Notes: generated by a model from the letters alone, not told the origin. Positions 1 to 9,427 are shown, numbered from the stretch's first letter. The stretch: DNA of 64,000 nt from Euzebya pacifica (GCF_003344865.1 NZ_CP031165.1:3725910-3789909), one strand, 5' to 3'. A program made the numbers and translations.

Positions 1-1492
1 GCGTCTGGAACGCCTTGTACACCTCGACGGTCCCACCTGCCGGGCCCTCGCCGCTGATGCGGGCATGCACCGTCTCGTCGATCGCCGCCAACGAGTGGCG
101 GACGAACGCCCCACGGTTCTGCTCGTACATCGCCGGGATCGTGCCCGAGTAGGTCCCGTGGAACTCGGTGCCGTGCTCGAAGGTGTAGATGATCGTCCGG
201 GTCGCGGCGTGGCCCCAGTCGCGGCTCGTGCCCGACGTCGGGTACAGGTTGAACGCCTGGATCGGGTCGTACCCGTTGCCCTCGAACCGTGTGCCCTCGT
301 GGTCGAAGCCGTCGCGCATCTCCCGCGCGATCCGCGACATGACCGGCCAGTCGGGGCTGCGGATCTCCCGCGGCTCGCGACCCCACGGGATCAACATCTG
401 CTGGCCCGAGGTGTGGTGGGTGATGTGGGTGATCGGCAGGTTGCTGCGGACGAGGTCCCGGACGTTGTGGGTCTCGGGCTCGCTGAAGGGCTGGGTGCCG
501 CGGTAGGTCTGGCTCTCCGGGATCGATGACGACCCGGACTCGTCGCCCCAGTGGAAGGGGTAGTTGCGGTTGAGGTCGATGCCGTAGGCGTCGGGCTGCG
601 ACGCCCCCACGGGTGAGCCACCGACGATCGGACCGGTGACCTCCAGCGGTCCCTCGTTGCTGAGCGCACGGACGTTCTTGCGCCACATGTCCCCCTTGCC
701 GGTCACGGCGAGGGGGAAGCCGAGGAAGATGTCGTTGTCGCTGGTCTGTCCGGTGATCGCCGCAGCTTCGACGGTGCGGTCGAACCCGTCGGGGTTGACC
801 AGCGGAAGGATGATCGTGCGGGCGTTGTCGACGATCGAGGCGATGACCGGGTCGCTGTCGTAGTTCTCCAGCAGCTCGTGTGCCCACATCATCGGCATCT
901 CGCCGGCCGGCCACTCACGGCAGTGGTGCATGCCGTCGTGCATGACGACGGGTCGGCCGTCGTCGTTGGCGACGTCGGTCGCGATCTCCACGCCGTACAC
1001 GGTCTTCCCCAGCAGCGACGTCGTGGGCATCTCCAGCAGCCGCACGCGTCCGGTGCCCTCGTGGGCGGCGACGAGCGCCTTGAGGTCGGCCTCGTAGACC
1101 GCCGAGCCCAGGCGGTACTCACCGTTGGTCTCGCCCGGCTGCGGCCCCAGCCCGGCAGGCCTGGCGACACCGGCGTCAGCAGCAGTCGGGACCAGCTCGT
1201 AGTCCATGCCGACCGCGTCGAGCCGAGCGGCGTCGCCGTCCCACAGCAGCACCTCGACGGTGCCGTCGTCGAACGTCGTGTGGGTGTCGTCCAGCTGCGC
1301 CATCAGCAGCCGCTGGGCTGCGGTGGTGGGCCGCACGTGCGCAACGACGGGGCCGGCGGAACCAACGACACCGGCGCCGGAGGAAGTCGACGCGGCCGCA
1401 GGGGCGGCCACGAGCAGGGAGCGGCCGGCGGTCAGCGCGGCGGCACCGGCGCCGGAGTAACGAAGCAGGTCACGACGGGACAGGAAGGTCAT
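1..1492 (-). CDS. Tat-exported M14 zinc carboxypeptidase (partial, 3' end outside window)
   Basis: A metallo-carboxypeptidase that would remove C-terminal residues from extracellular peptides. The reading frame is open from ATG at 1492 to the left window edge, about 497 codons, so the C-terminus is missing. The N-terminus carries a twin-arginine motif (SRRDLLR, residues 5-11) followed by an Ala/Gly-rich hydrophobic stretch, so export by Tat is likely. Family M14 motifs are in order: HCREW with a following Glu (first zinc ligands), the DLNRN substrate-binding motif, a His in the HTSGQQ segment (third ligand) and YTFEHG holding the catalytic Glu. It starts 73 bp downstream of the GH31 gene on the same strand and may be cotranscribed with it. 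No good Shine-Dalgarno is visible. Family assignment is firm; substrate is unknown. Confidence 0.9.
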   Translation of the reverse strand, partial: MTFLSRRDLLRYSGAGAAALTAGRSLLVAAPAAASTSSGAGVVGSAGPVVAHVRPTTAAQRLLMAQLDDTHTTFDDGTVEVLLWDGDAARLDAVGMDYELVPTAADAGVARPAGLGPQPGETNGEYRLGSAVYEADLKALVAAHEGTGRVRLLEMPTTSLLGKTVYGVEIATDVANDDGRPVVMHDGMHHCREWPAGEMPMMWAHELLENYDSDPVIASIVDNARTIILPLVNPDGFDRTVEAAAITGQTSDNDIFLGFPLAVTGKGDMWRKNVRALSNEGPLEVTGPIVGGSPVGASQPDAYGIDLNRNYPFHWGDESGSSSIPESQTYRGTQPFSEPETHNVRDLVRSNLPITHITHHTSGQQMLIPWGREPREIRSPDWPVMSRIAREMRDGFDHEGTRFEGNGYDPIQAFNLYPTSGTSRDWGHAATRTIIYTFEHGTEFHGTYSGTIPAMYEQNRGAFVRHSLAAIDETVHARISGEGPAGGTVEVYKAFQT

Positions 1493-1565
1493 GCGACAGG
1501 GTTCGACGACACGGCGCCCGTTTCCTGCCCCGGGATCGCTCGGATCTCGTGGAGCAACCCCGCGC

Positions 1566-3809
1566 TCAGCGCAGCAGCGCAGCCACCCGTCGGCCGGCGT
1601 CGGTGTCGGGCACGAAGGCGGGGATGCGGTCCAGCGGCGCGGCCACGGTCACGACGCGACCACCGACGAACGACGTGCCGTCCCAGGCGTCCAGCCACTC
1701 CCCCTCCGGCAGGTGGACCGACCACTCCTCCACCCCGGCCTCGGTGACCGGTGCCACGAGGAGGTGGTCGCCCAGCATGTACTGGTACGGATGGGCCCAG
1801 ACCTCTTGGTCCGTGGGCCACATCAGCGCGAGGGGGCGCATCAACGGCAGTCCCCGCTGTATCCCGGCGTGGTACTGCTCGTCGAGGTAGTCGACCAGCC
1901 GTTCACGGATCTCGGTGAACCGCCGGTACGCGGTCAGCACCGTCGGATCGTCGTGCCGTTCGGCGATGTTCCACGGTGTGCGGTCGCGTGAGGGCGAGCG
2001 GTGGTGGTTGTACTCCGAGTGGTACTGCATGATCGGGCACAGCATTGCCATGGCCGCTGAGCGCAGGTACAGCTCCGGGTCGGGGATCTCGCCGGAGAAG
2101 CCACCGTGGTCGAAGCCCCAGGCGAACACGCCCGACACTCCGGCGGACAACCCGGCGGTGATCGAGGCGCGGTAGGCCTGCCAGGTGGAGTCCTCGTCGC
2201 CCGCCCAGTGGCAGGGGAACGCCCCGGCGCCGGTGAACCCGGCTCGCGAGAACGTCACCCCCTCGGTGCCCGTCTCGGCCAGCAGCCGGTGGTAGGCCTC
2301 CGCGTACAGGTTGGCGAAGCGGTTGTTGGTCTCGGCCCCGCGGGTGCCGTCGGCGTAGCGCAGCTCGTCGCCCCAGGCGTGCTCGCCACCGTCGGTCTTG
2401 AAGCCGTCGATGCCGACCTCCTCCAGCAGGTAGCGCCGTCGCGACAGCCACCAGTCGGTGGCCTCGGGAGAAGTGAAGTCGGGCAGCAACGCGCCGGGGA
2501 ACCACCAGCCGCGGTTGTGGTACGGCGAGCCGTCGGCCTCCTGCACGGCCCAGCCGTTGTCGACCAGCACGTCCCGGTCGTGGGCCAGCTGCTCGGCGCC
2601 GAGGCGGTCGGCTGGAACGTCGACCGGCAGGACGGGGATCTGCCACAGCAGCACCTTCGTGCCCTGCTCGTGCAGGCGCCGGACCATCCCGACCGGGTCA
2701 GGCCAGGCGCCGTCGGCGGGGAACTCGAAGTCGTCCAGCCCGAACGCCTTGCCGTCGGCACGGGGGGTGTAGCGCGCGTCCCGGAACGCGGTGAAGGTCG
2801 CCTCGTCGGCCCACGCCTCGATGACGATGACGCCCATCGAGACGCCCTCGTCGTGGCTGCGCTGCACCTCCGCCTCGACCCGCGCCTGGGTGTTCCACTC
2901 GTTGCCCGACGCCCACGGCCGGAACACCCAGCTGGGCACGGCGGCCGGCCGGGCGGTGTCGTCGAGGAAGGCACTGATCACCTCGCCGGGGTCGCCGAGG
3001 TACAACGACAGGTCGACCGCGGGGTCCTCGGGGTCCAGCTCGACCTCGATGACCAGCAGGTCGGCCTGGCCGGCGCCGACGTCGAACCAGCACCGTCGAG
3101 TCGTGTCGACGTGGAACCCCCAGCTGACCGCCCCGCCGACGACCAGTCCGAAGGGCACCGGCAGGTAGGTCCGTTCCCCCTGGTCCTTGTACTGCTCGAA
3201 GACGACGGTGTCGATGCTGCGGCCGCGGTGGTCGAGCGCGTGGAACCGCTCCCCGAGGCCCATGACGTGTTCGTCCTCGCCCAGCTGCAGCGCGAACCTG
3301 GCCCTGACCGCCCGCCCCTCGGCCACGAGGACCTCGGTGGCGAAGTCGTCGACGAGGTGTTCGGCACCGTCGGGACCCTGGATGCGCATCACGTCGTCGG
3401 TCGGCAACCAGACGCCCACCTCGAGGGTGAACCACTCGGTCGCCAGGTCACCGGCGACCCACCGGTAGGACACCGGCTGGCCGGGGCCGTACGGCCCGAG
3501 CTCGACCGCGACCGGGTGCATGCCCTCGACCTGCTCCCCCGCTGCCGCAGCCGCGGCGAGGTGGCTGTCGTCGTCCTCCTCGCCGTCACCGGCCACCACG
3601 AGCGGCGGCGCAGGGAACGACTCGACGTGGTCGTCGAGGTCGACCTCGAGGGTGACGTCGCCCAGCCCGTCGGCGACGAGCGCACGGACCTCGATGACGT
3701 CTCCGGCGATCGGGACGACGGGCACGCGCTGGTCCAGCGACGGCCGGTAGGCGTGCCCGCGGCCGCCCGGCGTGTGCCGGATGGACCGGTCAGGGGGTGA
3801 AGCGGTCAT
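1566..3809 (-). CDS. Glycoside hydrolase family 31 (alpha-glucosidase/alpha-xylosidase type)
   Basis: Predicted retaining exo-alpha-glycosidase of 747 residues, without a signal peptide, so probably cytoplasmic. The GH31 (alpha/beta)8 core is recognisable: GIDGFKTDGGEH near residue 470 holds the nucleophile Asp, and HWAGDEDSTW near 538 holds the acid/base Asp. The N-terminal ~200 residues look like the usual GH31 beta-sandwich, with an acidic insert (DGEEDDD) that resembles a loop. The ATG at 3809 overlaps the stop of the GH15 gene (ATGA), which argues for translational coupling and against the longer open frame up to 4238. It is the last sugar gene of the ROK/ABC operon, so it probably hydrolyses an imported alpha-linked oligosaccharide. 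The exact linkage (1,4-, 1,6-glucoside or xyloside) cannot be told from sequence. Confidence 0.93.
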   Translation of the reverse strand: MTASPPDRSIRHTPGGRGHAYRPSLDQRVPVVPIAGDVIEVRALVADGLGDVTLEVDLDDHVESFPAPPLVVAGDGEEDDDSHLAAAAAAGEQVEGMHPVAVELGPYGPGQPVSYRWVAGDLATEWFTLEVGVWLPTDDVMRIQGPDGAEHLVDDFATEVLVAEGRAVRARFALQLGEDEHVMGLGERFHALDHRGRSIDTVVFEQYKDQGERTYLPVPFGLVVGGAVSWGFHVDTTRRCWFDVGAGQADLLVIEVELDPEDPAVDLSLYLGDPGEVISAFLDDTARPAAVPSWVFRPWASGNEWNTQARVEAEVQRSHDEGVSMGVIVIEAWADEATFTAFRDARYTPRADGKAFGLDDFEFPADGAWPDPVGMVRRLHEQGTKVLLWQIPVLPVDVPADRLGAEQLAHDRDVLVDNGWAVQEADGSPYHNRGWWFPGALLPDFTSPEATDWWLSRRRYLLEEVGIDGFKTDGGEHAWGDELRYADGTRGAETNNRFANLYAEAYHRLLAETGTEGVTFSRAGFTGAGAFPCHWAGDEDSTWQAYRASITAGLSAGVSGVFAWGFDHGGFSGEIPDPELYLRSAAMAMLCPIMQYHSEYNHHRSPSRDRTPWNIAERHDDPTVLTAYRRFTEIRERLVDYLDEQYHAGIQRGLPLMRPLALMWPTDQEVWAHPYQYMLGDHLLVAPVTEAGVEEWSVHLPEGEWLDAWDGTSFVGGRVVTVAAPLDRIPAFVPDTDAGRRVAALLR

Positions 3810-4954
3810 CGGGAGGGGGTCTCCATCAGGTCGGCCACGACGCTGAGCAGCATCGCATGGGACCACAGCAGCGGGCTGGCGCTGGGTCCCCAATTGGCTT
3901 CCCAGCGCGCAAGGTGGTCGGGGTGCAGCATCCCGTCGGCCACCTGCTCGGGCAGGTTGCCGTCGGCGTCGGCGGTACCGGCGATCCACGTCAGCAGCTC
4001 CTCGACCCGCTCGTCGTTGCCGGCCCGGACGTGGTACCAGGCCAGGAACGCAGCGAGCAGGATCCACTGGCCGCCGCCGTAGTAGACGTCGTCGAGGTAC
4101 CGATGGACCCCGGCGGGGGCCAGCTCCTCCTCGATCCGCTCGATCGTCCGGAGGGCGATCGGATGGTCCACGTCGAGGAACCCGAGCGGCACGATGCAGG
4201 CGACGAGGCTGGCGTCCACCGCGGTGCTGCCGAGCCACTTGACCAGCAACCCGTCGACGACCCCGTCGGCTTCGACACGTTCACGGATGTCCGCCGCGGC
4301 TGCAGCCGCCCGCTCGCGAACGTCGGGTGGGACGTCCTCCCACGAGGCCATCGCGTCCAGACCGGCCCAGATGCAGACCATCGTCGAGACATGGCGGTGC
4401 TCGAGGTGCTCCTCCCACCAGTCGTAGGAGGGCTCGTCGGCGAACGTCGCGAGGTACTCGACCAGGCTGTCGATCACGGAGACGGGCACCTCCAGCGGAC
4501 GGCCGGTCCGCCGGTGGTGCTCGCGCAGCGCCCACAGCCACGTGCCGTAGCCGTCGAGCTGGAAGTTCTCCCAGAACCCGTCGGCTTCCCGGCCCTCCAC
4601 GGTGTACCTGGTCCGGAGGTGGTCCTCCGGGGCCGGTAGGTCCCCGCGTCGCGCCCGGGCCACCAGGTCGGCGATCCGGTCACGACGGTCGGTGACGATC
4701 CCGGCGCACCAGCGGTGGAACGCCTCGGCCTCGAGGTGGCGACCGTGACGGCTCATCGCATCCGCGATGAAGGCGCCGTCACGGAACCACGAGTAGTCGT
4801 AGGTCGCGAAGGTCGGCGAGGCCACGAACGCCCCGCTCGGCGCCTGCCCGTCGGCGATGACCCGGAGGCTCGTCTCGATCAGGCCCTTGTCGATAAGGCC
4901 CGTCTCGACCAGATGTCGCAGCGCAGGCGTCGTGGTCCGCACCGTCCTCGTCAC
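3806..4954 (-). CDS. Glycoside hydrolase family 15 (glucoamylase/trehalase-like)
   Basis: Predicted inverting exo-hydrolase of alpha-glucosidic bonds, 382 residues, forming the alpha/alpha-barrel catalytic domain only. It lacks the N-terminal beta-sandwich of longer bacterial glucoamylases. Residues 52-62 read YDYSWFRDGAF, the typical GH15 substrate-site segment; QLDGYGTWLWAL is the matching central helix and LLWSHAM near the end is the usual C-terminal motif. The GTG start at 4954 shares the GTGA overlap with the stop of the solute-binding protein gene, and its own stop overlaps the GH31 start. The longer open frame to 5254 is rejected because it runs antiparallel through low-complexity codons inside the binding-protein gene. 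No signal peptide, so it likely works on sugars brought in by the transporter encoded upstream. Confidence 0.88.
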   Translation of the reverse strand: MTRTVRTTTPALRHLVETGLIDKGLIETSLRVIADGQAPSGAFVASPTFATYDYSWFRDGAFIADAMSRHGRHLEAEAFHRWCAGIVTDRRDRIADLVARARRGDLPAPEDHLRTRYTVEGREADGFWENFQLDGYGTWLWALREHHRRTGRPLEVPVSVIDSLVEYLATFADEPSYDWWEEHLEHRHVSTMVCIWAGLDAMASWEDVPPDVRERAAAAAADIRERVEADGVVDGLLVKWLGSTAVDASLVACIVPLGFLDVDHPIALRTIERIEEELAPAGVHRYLDDVYYGGGQWILLAAFLAWYHVRAGNDERVEELLTWIAGTADADGNLPEQVADGMLHPDHLARWEANWGPSASPLLWSHAMLLSVVADLMETPSR

Positions 4955-6327
4955 GATCCCAGCAGCCCTCGGATGTCGGCGGCGGCCTGGTCGACGGCGG
5001 CCTGCGCGTCGATCTGTCCCAGGCGTGCCTGCTCCAGCGCACCGTCGACGGCGTCCTGCAGCTGCGCCTGCTGGGCGATCACGGGCGGCACGACGACGGC
5101 GTCGAGGGACTCGAAGACCGCGGCACGGTTGGCCGGTGGGGCGATCTCCAGCCACGGCTCGAACAGCGACTCGTCCGACACCGCGGGCAGCTCCCAGTCG
5201 GCGTCGAGGCGCGTCTGCACGGCCGTCTCCGACGACGCGATGTACTGCAGCCACGCGGCCGCCTCATCGGGGTGTTCGGTGGCGGTGGAGGCCACGACGG
5301 CGTTGGCGAAGAAGTGCGAGGCGTCGGTGGTGTTGCCCGGCTCGACGACGACGTCCCAGGTGAAGTCGGCGTCGGCCATCGCGGCGAACTGCCAGATGCC
5401 GTTGTGCCACATGGCCAGCTGCCCGGACTTGAACATCGCGGCGTCGTCCTGGCCGCCCATGTCGGCCTCGGTCGGCATGATCGTGCCGACCTTGGACAGC
5501 AGCCACTCCGCGGCCTCGACGCCCTCGGGGCTGTCGAAGGCCACGTCGCTGCCGTCGGCGGTGAAGAACTCCCCACCGTTCTGGGCGAGGACCTTGAAGT
5601 ACTCGAAGAACGAGACGGGCTGGAAGGTGCCCCAGACGCCGGCGTCGGCGTCGGTCAGCTGCTCGGCAGCGGCACGCTCGTCCTCCCAGGTCCAGTCCGC
5701 GGTCGGGTAGTCCATGCCGGCCGCGTCGAACAGGTCGGCGTTGTAGAAGAGCACGACGTTGGAGAAGGTCGCGGGCAGCCCGTACTGGGTGCCGTCGTGG
5801 GCGAACACCTCGTAGGCACGGGGATAGAACACCGACGGGTCGACGGCGTCACCGACGGTGGCGTCGAGGTCCAACAACGTGCCGGCCTCGGCGTAGGTGA
5901 CGAAGTTCTCGTAGTTCAGCTCGAAGGTGTCGGGAGCACTGCCACCGGCGACACGCGTCTGCAGCTGGGTGAAGTAGTCGTCGAAGGCGGCCGTCTGCAC
6001 CTCGATGGTGACGCCCGGGTTCTCCTCCTCGAAACCCGCGATGATCCGGTCGAGGTCCTCCAGGTGGTCCGGCGCAGCGGAGAAGGTGAAGTAGGTCAGC
6101 TCGACGGCGTCACCGGACGCCTCCCCGTCGGAGTCGGCCTCCTCGTCTACAGCCTCGCCGTCAGCCGCCGAGTCGGTGTCCGCCGAGTCGGTGTCCGCCG
6201 AGTCGGTATCAGCAGAATCGGTGGCGTCGCTGTCGCTGCTGCTGCAGGCGGCGAGGGCCACCATGGCCAGCAGGAGGAAGAGGGTCAGCAGGCGCTGCCC
6301 GAGTCGGTGGGTGGTCGAGGTGACCAT
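4951..6327 (-). CDS. Sugar ABC transporter substrate-binding lipoprotein
   Basis: Extracytoplasmic solute receptor (SBP_bac_1, maltose-binding type), 458 residues. A lipoprotein signal peptide ends at the lipobox ALAAC with Cys28. Residues 29-70 form an Asp/Ser/Thr/Glu linker made in part of tandem DSADT units, encoded by 15-bp DNA repeats at 6166-6225. The fold then follows the family, with an early FTFSA strand, EVQTAAFDDYFTQLQ and the Trp-rich WTWEDERAAAEQL motif common in carbohydrate receptors. AAGGAG lies 8 bases before the ATG. It sits between the permease genes and the two glycosidases, so it should bind an alpha-linked oligosaccharide. No ATPase gene lies in the operon. Confidence 0.95.
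   Translation of the reverse strand: MVTSTTHRLGQRLLTLFLLLAMVALAACSSSDSDATDSADTDSADTDSADTDSAADGEAVDEEADSDGEASGDAVELTYFTFSAAPDHLEDLDRIIAGFEEENPGVTIEVQTAAFDDYFTQLQTRVAGGSAPDTFELNYENFVTYAEAGTLLDLDATVGDAVDPSVFYPRAYEVFAHDGTQYGLPATFSNVVLFYNADLFDAAGMDYPTADWTWEDERAAAEQLTDADAGVWGTFQPVSFFEYFKVLAQNGGEFFTADGSDVAFDSPEGVEAAEWLLSKVGTIMPTEADMGGQDDAAMFKSGQLAMWHNGIWQFAAMADADFTWDVVVEPGNTTDASHFFANAVVASTATEHPDEAAAWLQYIASSETAVQTRLDADWELPAVSDESLFEPWLEIAPPANRAAVFESLDAVVVPPVIAQQAQLQDAVDGALEQARLGQIDAQAAVDQAAADIRGLLGS
6166..6225 (-). repeat. In-gene tandem repeat (four 15-bp units)
   Basis: Four consecutive 15-bp units, the first three almost identical and the fourth diverged, encode the DSADT repeats of the lipoprotein linker. 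Such in-frame units can change copy number by slippage and so alter the tether length between membrane and receptor. Confidence 0.8.
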
Positions 6328-6386
6328 GTCGGCTCCTTGTCGTTGTTGGGGGGTTGCGGATGGCCTGGCCTGCGGGGTCACGCGCG

Positions 6387-7313
6387 TCAGCCCTTGAGGC
6401 CGGACAACGCGACGCCCTGGATGACGTATCGCTGGGTGAACAGGTAGAGCGCGACGATCGGGAGGACCGAGATCGTCGAACCGGCCATCACGAGGTTCCA
6501 CTCGGTGGCGAAGCGGCCGTGCAGCTGCGACAAGCCGAGCGGCAGGGTCATCAGCTGCTCGGAGTTGATGACCACCAGCGGCCACAGGAAGCTGTTCCAC
6601 GCAGCCATGAACGCGAAGACCACGAGGGTGGCGATGGCCGGCTTGGACATCGGCAGCACGATGCGCGTGAAGACCTGCCAGTGCCCCGCCCCGTCGATGC
6701 GCGCGGCCTCCTCGATCTCGGGGGGCAGCCCGAGGAAGAACTGCCGGAGGAGGAAGACGCCGAACGGTGACGCGATCAGGGGCAGCAGCAGCGCGACGTA
6801 GGTGTCCTGCAGGCCGAGCCGCGAGACCTCGATGAACAGCGGCACGATCAGCACCTGCAGCGGAATCATCAGGGTGGCCAGGTAGACGCCGAACAGCAGG
6901 TGCTTGCCGCGGAACTCGAAGCGGGCGAACGCGTAGGCGGCCATGGCGCTGGTGATCACCTGCAGCGTCGTGGACACCACCGCGACGCCGATCGAGTTGG
7001 CCATCCAGCGCCACAGCGGGAAGGTGTCGGCGACCCGCCGGTAGGCGGTCGTGTCGATCGGGTCGGGAATCAGCCGAGGCGTCCCGAACAGCTGGGACTC
7101 GTTGGTCAGCGAGGTCGCGACCATCCAGGCGAAGGGGAACAACATGATCAGCGCCCCGGCCAGGATCAGCGCGGTGCGCAGGATCGATGACAGCTGCCGA
7201 CGTCGACGAACCCGATCGTGCCGGCTGTCGCGACGCACCGGCGTTGTTGTCGGCCGGTCGGCGACCGCCGTGTCGACGTCGGTCCGGTCGACCACGAGGG
7301 AGGGCTCAGCCAT
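6387..7313 (-). CDS. Carbohydrate ABC transporter permease, MalG type
   Basis: Inner-membrane subunit of the sugar importer, 308 residues with six predicted transmembrane segments. The N-terminal ~45 residues are a basic cytoplasmic tail rich in Arg. The EAA loop that docks the ATPase is clear (EEAARIDGAGHWQVFTRIVLP), and the C-terminal end LSGLKG matches MalG/AraQ-type permeases. Its ATG at 7313 overlaps the end of the partner permease gene by 8 bases, so the pair is translated together. A 59-bp gap separates it from the binding-protein gene, which has its own strong ribosome site. Confidence 0.95.
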   Translation of the reverse strand: MAEPSLVVDRTDVDTAVADRPTTTPVRRDSRHDRVRRRRQLSSILRTALILAGALIMLFPFAWMVATSLTNESQLFGTPRLIPDPIDTTAYRRVADTFPLWRWMANSIGVAVVSTTLQVITSAMAAYAFARFEFRGKHLLFGVYLATLMIPLQVLIVPLFIEVSRLGLQDTYVALLLPLIASPFGVFLLRQFFLGLPPEIEEAARIDGAGHWQVFTRIVLPMSKPAIATLVVFAFMAAWNSFLWPLVVINSEQLMTLPLGLSQLHGRFATEWNLVMAGSTISVLPIVALYLFTQRYVIQGVALSGLKG

Positions 7314-8190
7314 AGTGGACCCACCTGTCCTGGGCGCGGAACTGCAGCGCGGTGACGCCGATGATGATGGCGAACAGCACCCAGCTCATCGCCGCCGCGT
7401 AGCCCATCTGGCTGTAGCGGAAGGCGTGGGTGTAGACGCGCTCGACCAGCACCGTGGTCGATCCGGCAGGTCCACCGCCGGTCATGACGAACACCTGGTC
7501 GAAGACCTGGAAGCCGTTGATGAGGCTGATGGTCAGGACGAAGAACGTCGAGGGCGACAGCAGCGGGAGGGTGATGTAACGGAAGCGGGCCCACCAGCCG
7601 GCACCGTCGACCAGGGCCGCCTCGTAGTAGTCGCCCGGGATCGCCTGGAGGCCGGCGAGGAAGATGACCATCACGAAGCCGAGGTCCTTCCACGCCGTGG
7701 CGATGACGACGGCGGGCATCGCCCACGAGGGGTCGGTCCACCAGCCGGGCCCCTGGATCCCCACGAACCCGAGGACGGTGTTGACCAGCCCGGTGGAGGG
7801 GTTCAGCAGCCACTTCCACATCAGCGCGACGACCACCCACGAGGTGACGACCGGGAGGAAGTACATCGACCGCAGCAGCCCGATCGCCCGGACGCCGGTA
7901 TTGAGGGCCAGCGCGATGCCCAGCCCGCCCGTCACCACGAGCGGCAGGTACAGGGCGAGGAACCAGAACGTGTGTCGTACGGCGGCCCAGAACTGCGCGT
8001 CGCCGAGCAGGTCGCGGTAGTTGTCGATGCCCAGCCACTCGGGCGAGGTCAGCAGGTCCCAGTCGAGGAAGCTGATGCCCAGCGAGGCGGCCATCGGGCC
8101 CAGGGTGAACAGCGCGAGGGGCAGCAACGAGGGCAGCAGGAACCCGGCGATCATCAACGCCTTCTTCGGTCCCTGGTCGCCGACGATCAC
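7306..8190 (-). CDS. Carbohydrate ABC transporter permease, MalF type
   Basis: Second membrane subunit of the sugar importer, 294 residues, six transmembrane segments. It shows the family hallmarks: a first helix with GFLLPSLLPLALFTLGP, the SMYFLPVVTSWV segment, and the EAA loop YEAALVDGAGWWARFRYITLPLL. The GTG at 8190 overlaps the ROK stop codon (GTGA), fixing the start; an upstream extension to 8676 is only a shadow of the ROK gene. It pairs with the MalG-type permease just downstream. An ATP-binding subunit is absent from the operon and would have to come from elsewhere, as with the shared MsiK ATPase known in Streptomyces. Confidence 0.95.
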   Translation of the reverse strand: MIVGDQGPKKALMIAGFLLPSLLPLALFTLGPMAASLGISFLDWDLLTSPEWLGIDNYRDLLGDAQFWAAVRHTFWFLALYLPLVVTGGLGIALALNTGVRAIGLLRSMYFLPVVTSWVVVALMWKWLLNPSTGLVNTVLGFVGIQGPGWWTDPSWAMPAVVIATAWKDLGFVMVIFLAGLQAIPGDYYEAALVDGAGWWARFRYITLPLLSPSTFFVLTISLINGFQVFDQVFVMTGGGPAGSTTVLVERVYTHAFRYSQMGYAAAMSWVLFAIIIGVTALQFRAQDRWVHYG

Positions 8191-9413
8191 GCCGTCACCG
8201 CCTCGTGGTCGGCGCCGCCCTGCCCGAGCCCGTCGCTGTCGGTGGCGAACAGGTCCCCTGCAGGGCTGGACGCCGACGGTCCGGCGGTGTCGGGCGATGC
8301 GCCGAGCACCCAGCCGAGCACGAGCGCCGCGGCGCCCTGCGCCCAGGCGTCGTCGGCCCACGGCTCGACGATGACGGTCGTGTCGGTGTGGACGTCGAGG
8401 ATGCCGGCCTCGAACGCCGGGACGAAGCCCTCGGCCAGGAGGGGCCAGGCGACCACACCCTCCCCGGCGACGACGATCGCATCGGGGGCCAGCAGGTTCA
8501 CGAGGTTGGCGACCGCACGCCCCAGATGCGCGCCAGCGGTCGCGAAGACCTCCGCGGCCTCCTCGGAGTCCTTGGCGAGGAGTCGCAGGTCGTCGATGCC
8601 GTCGTCTGGTCCGATGATCCCCCGGTCGCGGGCCTGGGCGACCATGGCCGGCTCGGCGGCGATCGCCTCCAGGCACCCGCGTCGGCCGCAGTCGCAGGGC
8701 GGCCCGTCGATGATGACCAGGGTGTGGCCGAGCTCGCCTGCGCCGCCCCTGCCCCGACGGACGGCCCCGTCGAGGTGGACGCCGAGGCCGATGCCTCGAC
8801 CGATCGTGACGGTCAGGAAGTTCTCGACGTCGCGGGCGGCGCCGTGGAGGTGCTGCCAGGTGGCCAGGGTGTTGACGTCGTTGTCCACCACGACCGGCAC
8901 CCCGAGGACGTCACTGGCGATGCTGCCCAGCGGCAGGTCACGCCAGCCGAACATGGGGGTGGTGACGGCGCCGGCGTCGCCGTTTGCGACCGTGCCGGGC
9001 ACCCCGAGGCCCACACCGACCAGCGGAACATCGCCCACGGTGTCGAGGAGCAGCCGAGCCAGGCGTCCCGCAGCGTCGTCGTCGCGAGGATCGAACGGCA
9101 GGACCCAGCGGCCGGTGATCGACCCGCGGAGGTCGGTGGTGACGGCGGTGACGTGGTCGTCGCTGACCTTGGCACCCAGCACCGTTGCGGCATCCGGAGC
9201 GATGCTGAGCATCTCCAGCGGGCGGCCACGGCGTCCGCTGGCGGGCCGCTTGCCGCTCATGGTGACCAGGCCGGACTCGATCAGCTCCCGGGTGATCGTG
9301 GTGACGGTGGCGCTCGACACACCCAGGGCGTCGGCGATCCGGGTGCGCGGGATCGGTCCGTCCAGCGCGATGACGCGCAGCACGTCGGCACGGCGGCCAG
9401 CGTTGCCCAGCAC
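8187..9413 (-). CDS. ROK-family transcriptional repressor of the sugar operon
   Basis: Sugar-responsive regulator of the NagC/XylR type, 408 residues. Residues about 8-60 form a winged helix-turn-helix (RTRIADALGVSSATVTTITREL), and the rest is a sugar-kinase-like ROK domain with the signature GAGELGH and the zinc-binding cluster CDCGRRGC near residue 238. It is the first gene of an operon running through two permeases, a receptor and two glycosidases, so it most likely represses its own operon until a mono- or oligosaccharide binds. Start is GTG at 9413 with AGAGGG just upstream. A palindromic site lies 15 bases before the start, a good place for autoregulation. The last ~30 residues are low-complexity. 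Confidence 0.93.
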   Translation of the reverse strand: MLGNAGRRADVLRVIALDGPIPRTRIADALGVSSATVTTITRELIESGLVTMSGKRPASGRRGRPLEMLSIAPDAATVLGAKVSDDHVTAVTTDLRGSITGRWVLPFDPRDDDAAGRLARLLLDTVGDVPLVGVGLGVPGTVANGDAGAVTTPMFGWRDLPLGSIASDVLGVPVVVDNDVNTLATWQHLHGAARDVENFLTVTIGRGIGLGVHLDGAVRRGRGGAGELGHTLVIIDGPPCDCGRRGCLEAIAAEPAMVAQARDRGIIGPDDGIDDLRLLAKDSEEAAEVFATAGAHLGRAVANLVNLLAPDAIVVAGEGVVAWPLLAEGFVPAFEAGILDVHTDTTVIVEPWADDAWAQGAAALVLGWVLGASPDTAGPSASSPAGDLFATDSDGLGQGGADHEAVTA

Positions 9414-9427
9414 TCGACCCTCTTTCT

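Noticed and set aside
2106-3800. 564-codon plus-strand frame in the GH31 gene
   Set aside because: Low-complexity antisense of GH31; no family signature.
3810-4238. N-terminal extension of the GH31 protein
   Set aside because: The extra residues are Arg-rich shadow of the GH15 gene. The ATGA overlap with the GH15 stop fixes the start at 3809.
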